Origin: Hemicentrotus pulcherrimus
Lineage: Eukaryota; Echinodermata; Echinoidea; Camarodonta; Strongylocentrotidae
Direction: 5' to 3'
Assembly: GCA_003118195.1 (NCBI GenBank)
Contig: BEXV01001710.1
Coordinates: 73,327-95,775 of the forward strand
DNA length: 22,449 bases
A program made the translations under genes and the position numbers. How positions within the stretch are numbered: position 1 is the stretch's first letter; each line of letters starts with the position of its first letter. This document shows, piece by piece, positions 1 to 9,699 of this stretch. Below the pieces are notes generated by a model. That model did no database searches. It was given only the letters and a program-made list of their open reading frames with translations, and had not been told where the DNA came from.

Positions 1-15
1 GGGGGGGGGGGGGGG
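1..15. repeat. G homopolymer at the window edge
   Basis: A run of 15 G residues opens the window. Such a run at a contig start may be real or a sequencing or assembly artefact. A second G run (13 G after 8 A) occurs at 2721-2741. Confidence 0.8.
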
Positions 16-119
16 AGCTGACGAGAAATACTATATTATATTTATGAGACATTTTAATTCATGACGCATGCTAAATGTAGGCAATAAGAAATTGAGGGGC
101 ACATGCACACTATCAATAA

Positions 120-281
120 ATATCCATATTTATGTACATAGTTTTCCATTGTTAAATGTTATATTGTATTTTCTATATTTTGTATTTTCACTGTAAAAAA
201 GCCATTGGATGCAAAATTTCTATGTAATGTTTGCGTGCATGGACCAATAAAATAATCTTGAATCTTGAATCTTGAATCTTG
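120..281 (+). mobile_element. LINE 3' tail with polyadenylation signal and (AATCTTG)4 terminus
   Basis: AT-rich sequence leads into an AATAAA signal near 246, followed by four perfect copies of the heptamer AATCTTG (254-281). A polyadenylation-like signal followed by a short tandem repeat, rather than poly(A), is the typical 3' end of CR1/L2/Jockey-type non-LTR retrotransposons. The minus-strand LINE ending at 10655 has the same layout with a different unit. The 5' limit is uncertain and no coding part is visible upstream. A different LINE fragment begins directly after the last heptamer. Confidence 0.6.
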
Positions 282-593
282 ACAAAAAGAGTTTTTAATG
301 ATGAGGTATTTGTCATGGCAGGAAGAAGACTAAAGCTTCTGAATAATATAAGAGGTCGACAGTTGAGCTTCTTAGGCCATGTTATACAGAAGAATGGTTT
401 GGAAAATCTTGCACTGACTGGACGAATCGAGGGGAGGAGGAGTAGGGGTAGGAGGATTCTGTGGATGAGTAGCTTAAGGAGTGGGATTTCTGAATGTGGA
501 ATTGATCTCAGGGAGCATGAATTACTTCATAGAATATGGGATAGAAAGTTGTGGCACTATATGGTCGCCAACGTCTCAGGATATGGCACATAG
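282..593 (+). mobile_element. 3' coding fragment of a non-LTR retrotransposon reverse transcriptase
   Basis: An open frame of about 104 codons ends at TAG 591-593. It carries the C-terminal signature seen in many invertebrate LINE polyproteins: RQLSFLGHVIQKNGLENLAL, then TGRIEGRRSRGRR, and a final W-x-x-MVANV followed by GYGT and the stop. This is the region after the RT thumb, so the endonuclease and RT catalytic core are missing: the copy is 5'-truncated. The frame is intact but has no credible start codon, so it is a transposon remnant and not a host gene. The clade is not assigned. It abuts the heptamer tail of another LINE at 281. Confidence 0.8.
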
Positions 594-1142
594 AAAAAGA
601 AAGTCCTTTTGATATGTTTGAAGAAGCAATTTAAGAATGTGTACACTTGAACATAAGATAACATGGTTCAAGGGGAAATTGCAAACCTAAAATCAGAAAA
701 GATCAGAAATATAGACTGTGAATTTAATGAGACATTTGAAGTACGCCATTACTAGTAATAGTGTGTGTACGTGTGCAACTACTAAAATGGGTTTGTTCGG
801 ATATGGCGTATAATATAAACACGCGAATATACCTCTTCCTCTCATTTTTCTGCTTCTATTACAACCAACTTTATAAAAGGGTGGACTATCCCTTTAAGCT
901 GTTAACGTCCCAAAGACCTTTTGCGAACATTTTGAGCACACTATGGCCCCTTAGTTTTTACGAACATTTAAAACCGACGATTTGTTTATGCTTTCGTCAA
1001 CGTTATCAGAAGGTAGTCTACACTCTTATTTTTCCCTTTGTTAAAGGTGATTATAGAACCAGGGTCGGGTTTATTAAACTGAATTAGTAAACTGTCCAAT
1101 AATTTGCCAGGTGTACATTCATGTCTTTTGAAGCTTGTTTTT
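594..1142. other. Non-coding stretch with a possible solo TTAA-element end
   Basis: No credible gene is visible. The sequence GACTATCCCTTTAA at 884-897 matches the terminal sequence of the TTAA-flanked repeat found complete at 18862-19364, so it may be a relic of that family. The open frame at 761-1087 has no recognisable protein features. Confidence 0.4.
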
Positions 1143-1195
1143 AGGTGATCTGCTGTGTAGCGTAGCAGAGCACTATTGATTGAGTCAGAATCTAT
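1143..1195 (+). repeat. Hairpin-ended dispersed repeat terminus, copy 1
   Basis: AGGTGATCTGCT, a short loop, then AGCAGAGCAC forms an imperfect stem-loop, followed by ATTGATTGAGTCAGAATCTAT. The same hairpin plus 'CGTCAGAATCTAT' block occurs at 5511, 5573 and, diverged, 14525. This copy appears to be the end of a dispersed element; no matching opposite terminus is visible nearby. Confidence 0.65.
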
Positions 1196-1891
1196 ATATT
1201 TTTTGAGGTACTATTACTTACAACCTCGCACCTGCAAAGTGTAACCTCAAAGTGGATTTATTTTTGTTGTTTTACATTGGTATATACCCCTACTACATTA
1301 TCAGGGATGACTTAAAAAAATGTTCTATTTAGGTAGTCCAAGATACTGCTTCACCGCCATACTTTGCAGTTGAGTGTGATGGTCTGGCAAGTGTGATAGT
1401 CTATTCAAAAATAAACCAGAGCCGGATTTTGACTTGTACAGACCTACGAAAAAACAGTCTGCACGCACAGACTCCGATTTTTTTCCCTTTACCACAAATT
1501 ATAAAGCATTGAGCAGAGCCTAGCTCTGCCAGTCTCTGGCTGCATCAGATCAGTTAAGAAGAACCTTTGCAGTATGCCCTCGGCCTTGTCTCGGTGTGCA
1601 TACACTGTAACGCACATCTAATTGTGAGGCTCTGTGTCTGCAAACTACATCTACCTAGTAAACAAAGGCCTGCAGCAAAGACAGTAGACAGTTTGCGAGA
1701 TCATGTTTGGAGACTTTGACCATATTTTCACAAAGTAGGCGTAAGCCAAATACAAGGTGGGGGTTATTTCCTGTTATTTTGAACTCTCATGATCTTTCTT
1801 TCCTCATCCGGGAGCAAAGGTCAGCTCAGATGATCGTGGGGTCAACATAGTCTACAAAAGTCCTCGAGAACTATTAAAAACATATACACTT
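1196..1891. other. Non-coding stretch, no gene recognised
   Basis: Mixed-composition sequence with some small inverted repeats, such as AGTCTG and CAGACT around CACGCA near 1455-1475. It could be the degenerate interior of the repeat whose hairpin end lies at 1143. No open frame or RNA structure is convincing. Confidence 0.4.
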
Positions 1892-2048
1892 TAAAAGGGG
1901 GAACAGAGAGAGAGAGGTTGAGAGAAGGAGGGGTGAGAAGAGAGAGAGAGAGAAATGGGAGGGGGAGAAGGGGGAGGAAAGGGGAAGGAGAAAGTGAGAG
2001 AGAGTGAGATAGGGAAAGATAGAGAGAGGACCACAGGGAGAGAGAGGG
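1892..2048 (+). repeat. Polypurine (GA-rich) tract
   Basis: About 155 bases are almost all A and G on the plus strand, built of GAGAGA blocks mixed with GGGGA blocks. The Ser/Leu/Pro-rich open frames on the other strand are artefacts of this low-complexity tract. Such tracts can form triplex DNA, but no function is shown here. Confidence 0.85.
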
Positions 2049-2320
2049 CAAAAGTAAGGAAATATTGCCTCTGACAAAGTCTACGTAGTCAGACCAAAAG
2101 TAATATTGGTCGTATTCCCTTAACTTGAAAAAAACTTATTATACACCTCACTTAAAATATCCAGCCATATGATTGGTCGAAATTGCAGTCATAAACTTTA
2201 ACTATTCCTGTAAAATTCCCGGTAAACTTCCAGTTACCGGGCAAAATAGTTCAGTCTTGGTGAAATACCCATCGGTTGGTATTTTTAGCACAGCGCACCG
2301 TACTCGATTACAAGGCAAAA

Positions 2321-2404
2321 ATGGCTGAAGAAACTCTCCCAAGATTTCAACTTCTTGATGATAATCAGATGCAAGACTTGCTGACATCACGAACACCAAA
2401 AAGG
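2321..2404 (+). CDS. Candidate first coding exon of an unidentified gene
   Basis: An ATG in good context (GGCAAAAATGGCT) opens 28 codons beginning MAEETLPRFQLLDDNQMQ, followed by DLLTSRTPKR, then a GTACGT donor-like hexamer at 2405-2410 in phase 0. The acidic, amphipathic peptide looks more protein-like than the surrounding sequence. It vaguely recalls N-termini of invertebrate proteins with an 'F..L.D..L..LL' start, but I cannot name a family. The frame continues past the donor to a stop at 2558-2560, so it could also be a short unspliced ORF. No downstream partner exon was found; a large inverted-repeat element follows at 2968. Chance cannot be excluded. Confidence 0.3.
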
Positions 2405-2720
2405 GTACGTAAAATTGTCCATAAATATATTCAAAATAGGTCTAGGCCTAGTAAGCCAGGTACTAAAATCCTTCTCATAGAGATTGCACGCATCTCTATG
2501 CATTGCGCACTGGTCGATGCATTGGTCGATGTTATAATTACCAAAATAACCTTCCCTTGAACGTATAAAAACAATTATTTCTCTCAAAGCAGTCGTTAAT
2601 ACTATACCAAGGTAACTATATGTACATTGAATGTACTATGTCCCATTTGCAGGCCCAAAAAATTAAAAGGTAACATTTCAACGGCATTTGAAAGACAATT
2701 CTTGTTTAGAACTTCCCTAT

Positions 2721-2741
2721 AAAAAAAAGGGGGGGGGGGGG
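2721..2741 (+). repeat. A8G13 homopolymer junction
   Basis: Eight A residues run directly into thirteen G residues. It is a slippage-prone site where assembly errors are likely. Confidence 0.8.
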
Positions 2742-2967
2742 TTGAAAAAGTCTTTAAGTGGGAAAATAACAACTATTAGTTGTCGAATCGACTTAGGAGC
2801 TATGGAGCCAGTAAGTAATAGTCTGATTTTCAGACCATTGTACCAAATAGTCGTACGTTTTATGCTGCGCAAAGATTCATGTACCCATTACAGCTCATGT
2901 TATGTATGTTATTACCAAAGAGAAAAAAAGCCAGTCAGTCACTCAATAGTGTCTGGCAGTAAAGTAT

Positions 2968-4088
2968 TATAGGATTTCCCGGCCAAATTCGCGAGTTTGT
3001 CATTCGAATTCATTTACTTTGCATTTAAGTTAGCGCAGATCAGCTTTGCCATGCCAATTTTCATTCAATTTCCCGATTTTGTTTTTAATTTTAATAGGAT
3101 TTTGGTCGAAGGATTTCATAGATCTGTCATGTAATTTAGAAACTGCTCAACTAGCATTCAAATTAATCGTCACTTGTCGAGGCGTCATTTTTATCATTCA
3201 AATTAACACCTGTCATTCGTATTCGAATTATGTTTATTCAAGTTAGGAATGTTAGGGGGAAGAAATGCAACACACGTTTACAGCTTTAAAAAATGCAATT
3301 AAATACATGATTTGCTATTGGGGTCTTTTCTGTTATTCAATTTATTAATTTTGAGGACAAAGCATATGTTTGTAGTCAGACATTAGGTAAAGAAGGGGCG
3401 AAATCAAGGGATATGGCATCTCTGAACGGACATGTTCATATACCCCGGAAAAGTGGGGACACGAAAACACCTACCCCAGTCACAATATTGTACCCTTCCT
3501 CCATAATGAAATTGTGATAAATTTATGATGAAATACAAGACAAACAACTTCCTTACATGAAAATTTACACAAATATTGAGACCATCAAGTCCGTAGATGT
3601 ACAGTAAGTCTTTTTTGTTAACAATCAAACTTAAAGGCTGATGAATATCTGATAAATCTAAAAGTATATAAAGAGTATAAATGCAAGAAAATAAAATAGG
3701 ATGAAATACACATGAAAAAACGATCTTGATAGAAAAAGAATGAGCTATAAAAAGTGTTTAAAAAACGAGAAATGTATATTGACCATCAATTTTAGTGCAC
3801 AAAGTGCTAATTTGAATGCTACAAATGAATTAGAAGGCTAAAAGTACACCGTCGCGATGTCAGAAAATCGTGTTGCGCTAAATCGAATGACCAAATAGCG
3901 AAAGAAGCAATTTGTTCACTAATTGGAATGAAACATACATAGATTTTAACGAAAACTTCATATATTTGAAATCTAGAAAAAGGAATATAAACCCGAGATA
4001 TGCCCGACAGCACTAAAACCGTCGAATTTGAACGCAAGACAAATGAATTTGAATGACAAACTCGCGAATTTGGCCGGGAAATCCTATA
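2968..4088. mobile_element. 1.1-kb non-autonomous DNA element with ~47-bp terminal inverted repeats
   Basis: The left end starts TATAGGATTTCCCGGCC and continues through AAATTCGCGAGTTTGTCATT to about 3013. The right end, 4041-4088, is its reverse complement with about one mismatch and finishes CCTATA. Both ends can be read as bordered by TA, as in Tc1/mariner-type targets, but the TSD is not certain. Motifs related to CATTCAAATTAA repeat inside the left end (near 3150-3240), and their complements, such as AATTTGAATG, occur at the right (3810-3830, 4025-4055), like subterminal transposase-binding repeats. No transposase frame is present, so this looks like a MITE or deletion derivative. Confidence 0.75.
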
Positions 4089-4104
4089 CTATTAGTGTCT
4101 TTAA

Positions 4105-4659
4105 AGTAATAGTTGAGTTCTGTTTTCAGACCACAAATGCCTTCAAAGTGCATGGTTATTGCTCTTATTCTTATCTATGACATTTATAGTACCATTTTAG
4201 AACCTAAAATTGCTATGGAGGTAATTTTAGACCCCAAAAATGGGTGACATTTAGCCTATACGATTATACCAATTCAGCTCCACTTTCAAGAAATTACGGC
4301 GAGCGTTAATTAATTATTTAATTAAACATGACAATACATGACCGGCTGGCTGTGGGTAATATAAGCAACACGAAAATGCCAACAAAAAAGCCAATCAGCG
4401 TTGGCTGAAATACGACGTAAAAGGCGTTTTTCGTTTTTTTTTCAACGGTTTTTTTCAATTTTTCTTCAAAATATCTAATATTTGTGGTGGTACACAAATA
4501 TTAGAAATCGTTATATTTCAGCCTTCTTTGAATCGATTTTGATCTAGCAAAGTTGATTATGTCTTTCAGATATTATGTTTTTTTCAAATTTGACACTCAG
4601 TTTTTCACTAAACAAATATTTTGTGTAGCGCCCTCTGCAACAGAAATCAACTTTCCCTT
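4105..4659. mobile_element. TTAA-flanked inverted-repeat element, copy A
   Basis: The element begins just after TTAA (4101-4104) with AGTAATAGTTGAGTTCTG and ends with CAACAGAAATCAACTTTCCC before TTAA (4660-4663). The ends are imperfect inverted repeats of about 20 bp. A second copy is at 18862-19364; shared blocks include CTTCAAAGTGCATGGTTATT near the start and TTTGACACTCAGTTTTTCA plus GTGTAGCGCCC near the end. TTAA duplications are typical of piggyBac and Kolobok transposons. At about 555 bp and without a protein frame, it is non-autonomous. Confidence 0.75.
4474..4505. repeat. 13-bp-arm perfect hairpin inside the TTAA element
   Basis: TCTAATATTTGTG and its exact reverse complement flank the six-base loop GTGGTA. 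It lies near the 3' half of copy A; the equivalent part of copy B does not keep it clearly. Confidence 0.8.
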
Positions 4660-4767
4660 TTAAGAAGAAGAAAGATTTAAAGAAAAAAAAAGACTGACCA
4701 TTAAATATCAGCAGGTATCACCCATGTATATAAGCCTGCAATCACACACAACAATACAAGAACAATA

Positions 4768-4895
4768 CAAAAAAAGAAGAGTTGAGAATGAGAAAGAGAA
4801 GAAAGGAAAGAGGTGAGAAAGAGAAAGAGGAGAAAAAGAAGAGGTGGGAATGAGAGAGAGAAGAAAGGGAAGAGGTGAGAATGTGAAAGTTAAGA
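4768..4895 (+). repeat. Polypurine (GAAA/GAGG) tract
   Basis: About 125 bases are nearly free of pyrimidines, with irregular repeats of GAGAAAGAGAAG and AGAGGTGAGAA. The short reading frame across it is low-complexity and not a gene. Confidence 0.8.
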
Positions 4896-5510
4896 AAGGG
4901 TCTACTCAGTCAAGTATGACATTGTTTAAAAAAAAAACCCGTTTAAATAAAGTTCTAAAACGAGAAAGTGTCGAGTTGGATTTAGGGTTTTTTTACAAAT
5001 TGAATTCATGTCATATACTCCTGTAAAATGGATATAATGGTTTCTAATAGTTGAACGGATAATTGGAACACAAGGATTATCCCGTGTGCAAGTGTGGTAC
5101 GTATGGACTAAAGAATTATTTCTAAACATAATATCGACAAATACTGGGAGAATCCCTTTGTGATACTTAAACAAGTTCAAACTCTTTTTATCAGTCGTAT
5201 TGCGCGTTTTTGTAAAGTTTATCAACATAGATTGGTGGGTAAAAAATATCTGAGTCGGGCTAAAACACCTGTACTTCTTGAAAGCTTAAAATATATATGA
5301 GGAAAGTATTACTTCCAGTCACGTGTCTCATGAATAAGAATGCTAAGAAAATTAATGACTCAGTTCTCTCAATAACAGTATTTTCAGTTCTTATCGGGTC
5401 AGTGTTTTATGGAATTCTTTTCCTTTAAAAATTATATGATACATACTCTGTTTTCTTAAAATCCAAATATAGCTTGGTACATCTGATCCAGTCGTTTAAC
5501 ATTTGTAATT
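4896..5510. other. Non-coding stretch, nothing recognised
   Basis: AT-rich sequence with no recognisable coding, RNA or repeat feature. The 100-codon minus-strand frame at 4926-5228 has no recognisable domain and no exon signals that I trust. Confidence 0.5.
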
Positions 5511-5627
5511 AGGTGATAGGCCGCAAAGCGCAACAAAGCACCTATTGATTTCGTCAGAATCTATTTTTTTTTAGGTGATCTGCTGCGTAGCATAGCAGAG
5601 CACCTATTACATTCGTCAGAATCTATC
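5511..5627 (+). repeat. Two tandem hairpin-ended repeat termini
   Basis: Two copies of the hairpin terminus stand head to tail. The first (5511-5565) starts AGGTGATAGGCCGC and ends CGTCAGAATCTAT. After a T run, the second (5573-5627) starts AGGTGATCTGCTGCGTAGC and also ends CGTCAGAATCTAT. The second forms a 12-bp stem with one mismatch. Tandem termini suggest repeated insertion at the same place or a tandem duplication of the element end. Confidence 0.7.
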
Positions 5628-8039
5628 TTCTTTTTTTTTCTTACTATCTTTTTATATGGATTTTGTTCACTTCAAATCTCAAGCATGACATAGTTAATGA
5701 CAATGTCAATTACATTTTCCGTGCATGGGGTGAACAGTTATTTAGGCATTCATAGACAACTGGTGAACTAAGTGATTGGACGAACATTGCACACCAAAAA
5801 CATGGCATTGCCTATGATTCCATAACTTCATACTTAATTTATCCTTGTTTATATATTTTAAACCCACGCTACCAAATATGACTGAGGCACAATATTGTTT
5901 GAATCTCTATAGCCGTCTGGTTGCTTTCTAGCAAGCATTTATGCTCTCTTAGCAGTAATGTAAAATAACCACCACCACAATATATATATATATATATATT
6001 TGGTATTTGGTGTGAATAAGTGTCTGCATGTGTGTATGTGTGTTTGTGTGAGTTGTAATACTACCTCTGCTACTCAGTCACGGGTGTTTGCAAACTTTTT
6101 TGCAGATATTTTGCTATGTAACCACATATTCGATGACGGTGATTTTTACCTGAATATTCATAATCATTTCACTGATCTAAACATATTTATGTAAGAAAAA
6201 TGCAGTCATCAAAATTAATTACTACCACCGAAAATCTAACCAATTGATCAAATAACCGTCTTGAAAGTCTTGATGATACGCAAAACAATCTTGAAATAGA
6301 ATTGGTCAAACTGTCATTTTCATGTTAAGCACAGATTTTTATGGTTAACATTGGAGAAAAAAAAATCAAGAAGCCTTCAAAAATAATTAATCAGTTTAAT
6401 TCACTTTTGTAACCTCTTGAATTGAACTTCGGTTTCATGGCAGGATCTGAAACTTGGTTTGATTTAAATACAATTTGTATAGGATTTTGACAACTATACT
6501 CTGGTTCATATGTGTAGACGAGATAAAATTGCAGGTAGAATTACAGAGTATGCATGAATGTGATTTATAATATACTAAGAAATAACTCGACATGTGTTAC
6601 AAGGAATTATAAAAATGACTTTAAATTTTTTTTAAAAAATCAGTCACTAACAAATCCATTGATGTAGCATGGTTATATCGACCAATAACATACAATAAAT
6701 ATTGGGAAGTGAAAAGAGAGTAATTTATCTAATAGGTGGCTTTGATATAAAAGTGCTAAATTACAGTTTTACACGGTCAAACTAATAAATTCTTAGAATT
6801 TCTTTCAATATGTAACCATTGATAACAAAAACAACTCGTATGTCAGTAATTGAACTTTTATTGAAAATATCTATTCCAATACACTTGTATAAAAACAAAT
6901 TTAAAGATTGAAAATTTCATAATTTATGAGGATCTTTCTGATCACTGCCAGACATTTGCTCTTTTTCTTTTAATTGTTGTTGTTTGTTGTTGTTTTAGTT
7001 TATAGGCATTTTCACTCAGAAGTGAATATTTACGCCTCTTCTCTTATGATTTTTTTCCCCTTTAGAATAATATTAACTTTTCTTAATATCTAGATTTGGA
7101 TAAATTGGACTTTTGAAAAATTAAACTGTTTATGTTGAAGAGTTCAGTGGCTGGCGAGCAAAAGGCCTATTAGCTTTAAAGGACGCACAAGGACCAGCTT
7201 GGACACGGTACACTGTGACAAGCTTCTCAACTCAGCCTAATGCTGAGCCTAGGCCCTCCGACGTCCACCAATAAGTTTAGTCGTCTCCACCGCGTTTCTT
7301 CAGGATTTTGTCCGAAAACCAATAAGAAAAAAACAACAACAAAAAAAAAATATCGTTTACATGAATATTCTAAAAGTTATTATAGGTAGTTTTCTCTTCT
7401 ATATTTTTCTTTTTGTTTTCCTTTTCCTTTTTCTTCTTCTTCATGTAGATCTATCACTCACTATAAATAAGCGAAATAACTTGGGCTCAAATAGTAATAT
7501 GCGGTGCAAGGTGGTTAGTAGGGGTACAAGTGTACAGGTTGTACCCTTTTAGTTCTAACAGGGTTAGAATTTCAAGAATAAAAGATTCGTCTTAACGAGA
7601 TTCTATGGCCTGGAGTGAACTCAAAGAACCAGAAAAAAATAACTGCCCCTGAGTAGAGTCCTGGGAGTTGTAATAACAATGTTAGGGCAAGTACAGTTGC
7701 GGCCATCTCTGCTCTTTAAGAAGATGTGGAATTAGCTAGACTTTTATATTGAGAAACATCATAATAAGGTACATGAAATGCAGCAGCAGCAGATTCTTTA
7801 TCCGGTGCTTTTGATCCATGTATATATATATATAATCGTGTAAATAATTATCTTTCTTTTAAAAAAAGTTGTAACTCAGGGACAAAACACTTCATAAGAG
7901 ATTCATTGATAATGAAATTATATTGCCATTTAAAGAAAATTGAAAACTATTGATTGATGCTGATGGTTGCACCAACATAACAAAGGGTATAATACTTTCT
8001 AGATTAATTTGATAATAGTGATTCATGATTTCCCTTCAA
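5628..8039. other. Long non-coding stretch with simple repeats
   Basis: No gene is recognised over 2.4 kb. It contains a (TA)n run at 5981-5999, another at 7821-7834, T/G-rich repeats near 6970-7000, and a relatively GC-rich patch at about 7140-7290. I tested that patch for exon structure and found no convincing frame. Short open frames here are AT-driven and show no domain. Confidence 0.45.
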
Positions 8040-9000
8040 GGACTGTTTGCAGCAAAAAAGAAAAGCTTCAATTTAAGAAATCTTGGATTACTTGCATATT
8101 TCATATCTAAACCCAGATTCGTTCTTTGTTATTAAAACCTATATCTGTTCATGAACTAATTCAAGTGTCTTCTTCCATCAAAACTTCAAAGACGAATGGA
8201 TCGGATGGTAAATCTCCCCAAAGTTGTAAGAGATGGTATCTACTATACTGTGGTTCCATTGTGTGGTAATTTCAGAATGTCTGTATATACTGCCGGTACA
8301 AAACCCGACAAATCGAAATAGCAAAAAATGTTCCATTTCATGCACTACTCTCCATTTTTGCAAAGTTACTTGAAAAACGAGGTTATAAAAGGCTTTGTGA
8401 ATTCCTTCGGGAAAAATATTTGAATTCCTGAACGGTTTGGTTTTACAAGAATTATTCTACTTTAACATTTTACATGTAACAACAGTAACTTTTGTTGTAG
8501 ATGTTGCAATGGAGCTTTCAAAAGCACTTGAAACCATTAACCACCACATCCATCTTAAGAAATTATACTTGTATGGAATAACAGATTTACATTAACAATG
8601 GTTCCATAGTTACCTGTTAAAAAGGAAACAGAATGTGGTGTCAAATCTACACAGTTAAATGTAAATCTAGGTGTACCACATGGTTCTGTGTTAGGGCCCC
8701 GTGTTTTTTTGTTTTTTTTTTGTTTATGTCTGTGATATTGTTAACTCTGCCAAATTATTGAATGTTTCACTCTATGCTGATGACACTGTTGTTTCATATT
8801 TTCACAAAAATATAATCTCTTGGGCCTAAATAAATAAAGAATTACATAATTTAAATGACTGGTTCAAATATAACAAGCTATTTGTTATGCATTATTCCAT
8901 TCTAAATAGGAAGATGTGCAATACTACTGATAACAAACAGTTGCTTTCGTATTCCTAGTCTACCACAATTTGTTAAACTACAAATATTTCCATTGTTTGA
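8040..9000 (+). pseudogene. Degenerate LINE reverse transcriptase (CR1/Jockey-type), plus strand
   Basis: Reading across several frameshifts and stops recovers the RT core in order. LQFKKSWIT (about 8070) matches the pre-RT linker. SSIKTSKTNGSDG (about 8170) matches the 'K..G.DG' fingers motif. LLSIFAKLLEK and a degraded 'QFGFRKNYST' motif lie at 8330-8450. MELSKALETINHHI (8510-8550) corresponds to the 'DLSKAFDTI' catalytic palm motif with its key aspartates altered or uncertain. Then follow LGVPHGSVLGP (about 8660-8700), SLYADDTVV carrying the YADD box (about 8770-8797), and LNDWFKYNKL (about 8850). No endonuclease domain or 3' tail is identifiable. The stops and frame changes mean it is dead. 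Confidence 0.8.
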
Positions 9001-9217
9001 AATTGTAAAACTAAATAAATAATTGTTTTACGTTGAAGCATATCGCGTGGGTATTTTCCCAATGTTACGTGATATGTTTAGAACAGTTCTCGATTCCATA
9101 CATATCATACTCATACACTCGATAATCTGTCTGCTCCCATCACTCGTTCAACCATAGCAACCCTTTTTATTCGCTTTACGGTACGTGTACATAAATGATA
9201 CGCAATTTGCAATGACT

Positions 9218-9345
9218 TTGGCCCGAATTCACAAAGCTCCTTTTGTTTTTTACAAACCAAGGTTTGTAAACACGCTTCGAAACGCGTCGTATGACGCACA
9301 TAAACCTCGGTTTGTCGACAAACCTCCTTTGTGAATTCGGCCCCT
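9218..9345. mobile_element. Short foldback MITE of about 125 bp
   Basis: The left end GGCCCGAATTCACAAAG (9220-9236) and right end CTTTGTGAATTCGGCC (9327-9342) are reverse complements. Inside are further inverted blocks, including ACAAACCAAGGTTTGT, itself nearly a palindrome, and AACCTCGGTTTGT. The whole unit can fold back on itself. There is no coding capacity. Small open frames on both strands (9111-9509) are by-products of the inverted repeat. Confidence 0.75.
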
Positions 9346-9526
9346 TGTGTCTAGCTCTACTTTCTTGTTTGAGATCTGTATTCAAATGTTCCATATTCGA
9401 AAAGATACACGTAATATTTTTGTTAAGGTATCACTCAACCCTAGCCTTAGCTTATTCTAATACTTTAGGCCAACATTATAGAGGATATAAATTACACAAT
9501 GTATCATAATGAGATTGTAAAGATTA

Positions 9527-9697
9527 TGATGATAATATCAATAATAAGCTTAATAATAATTAACATATCATTAATAATGATAATTAATAATAACAATAAT
9601 GATATTAACTTTAAAGCTAACCAATATAATAAAATACAATAATAAAATAACAATAAAGATATTTATTATAACAAATAGTAATATATATATATATAAC
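9527..9697. repeat. AT-only low-complexity (AAT/TA) stretch
   Basis: The region is made of AATAATAATT-type triplets interspersed with AACAAT and ends in a (TA)n run at about 9681-9695. No other structure is seen. Confidence 0.75.
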
Positions 9698-9699
9698 TT

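Noticed and set aside
1842..2077. Ser/Leu/Pro-rich open frames on the minus strand
   Set aside because: They are translations of a low-complexity polypurine tract in two overlapping frames.
9111..9509. Three overlapping frames around 9.1-9.5 kb
   Set aside because: They arise from the inverted-repeat MITE, which opens frames on both strands.
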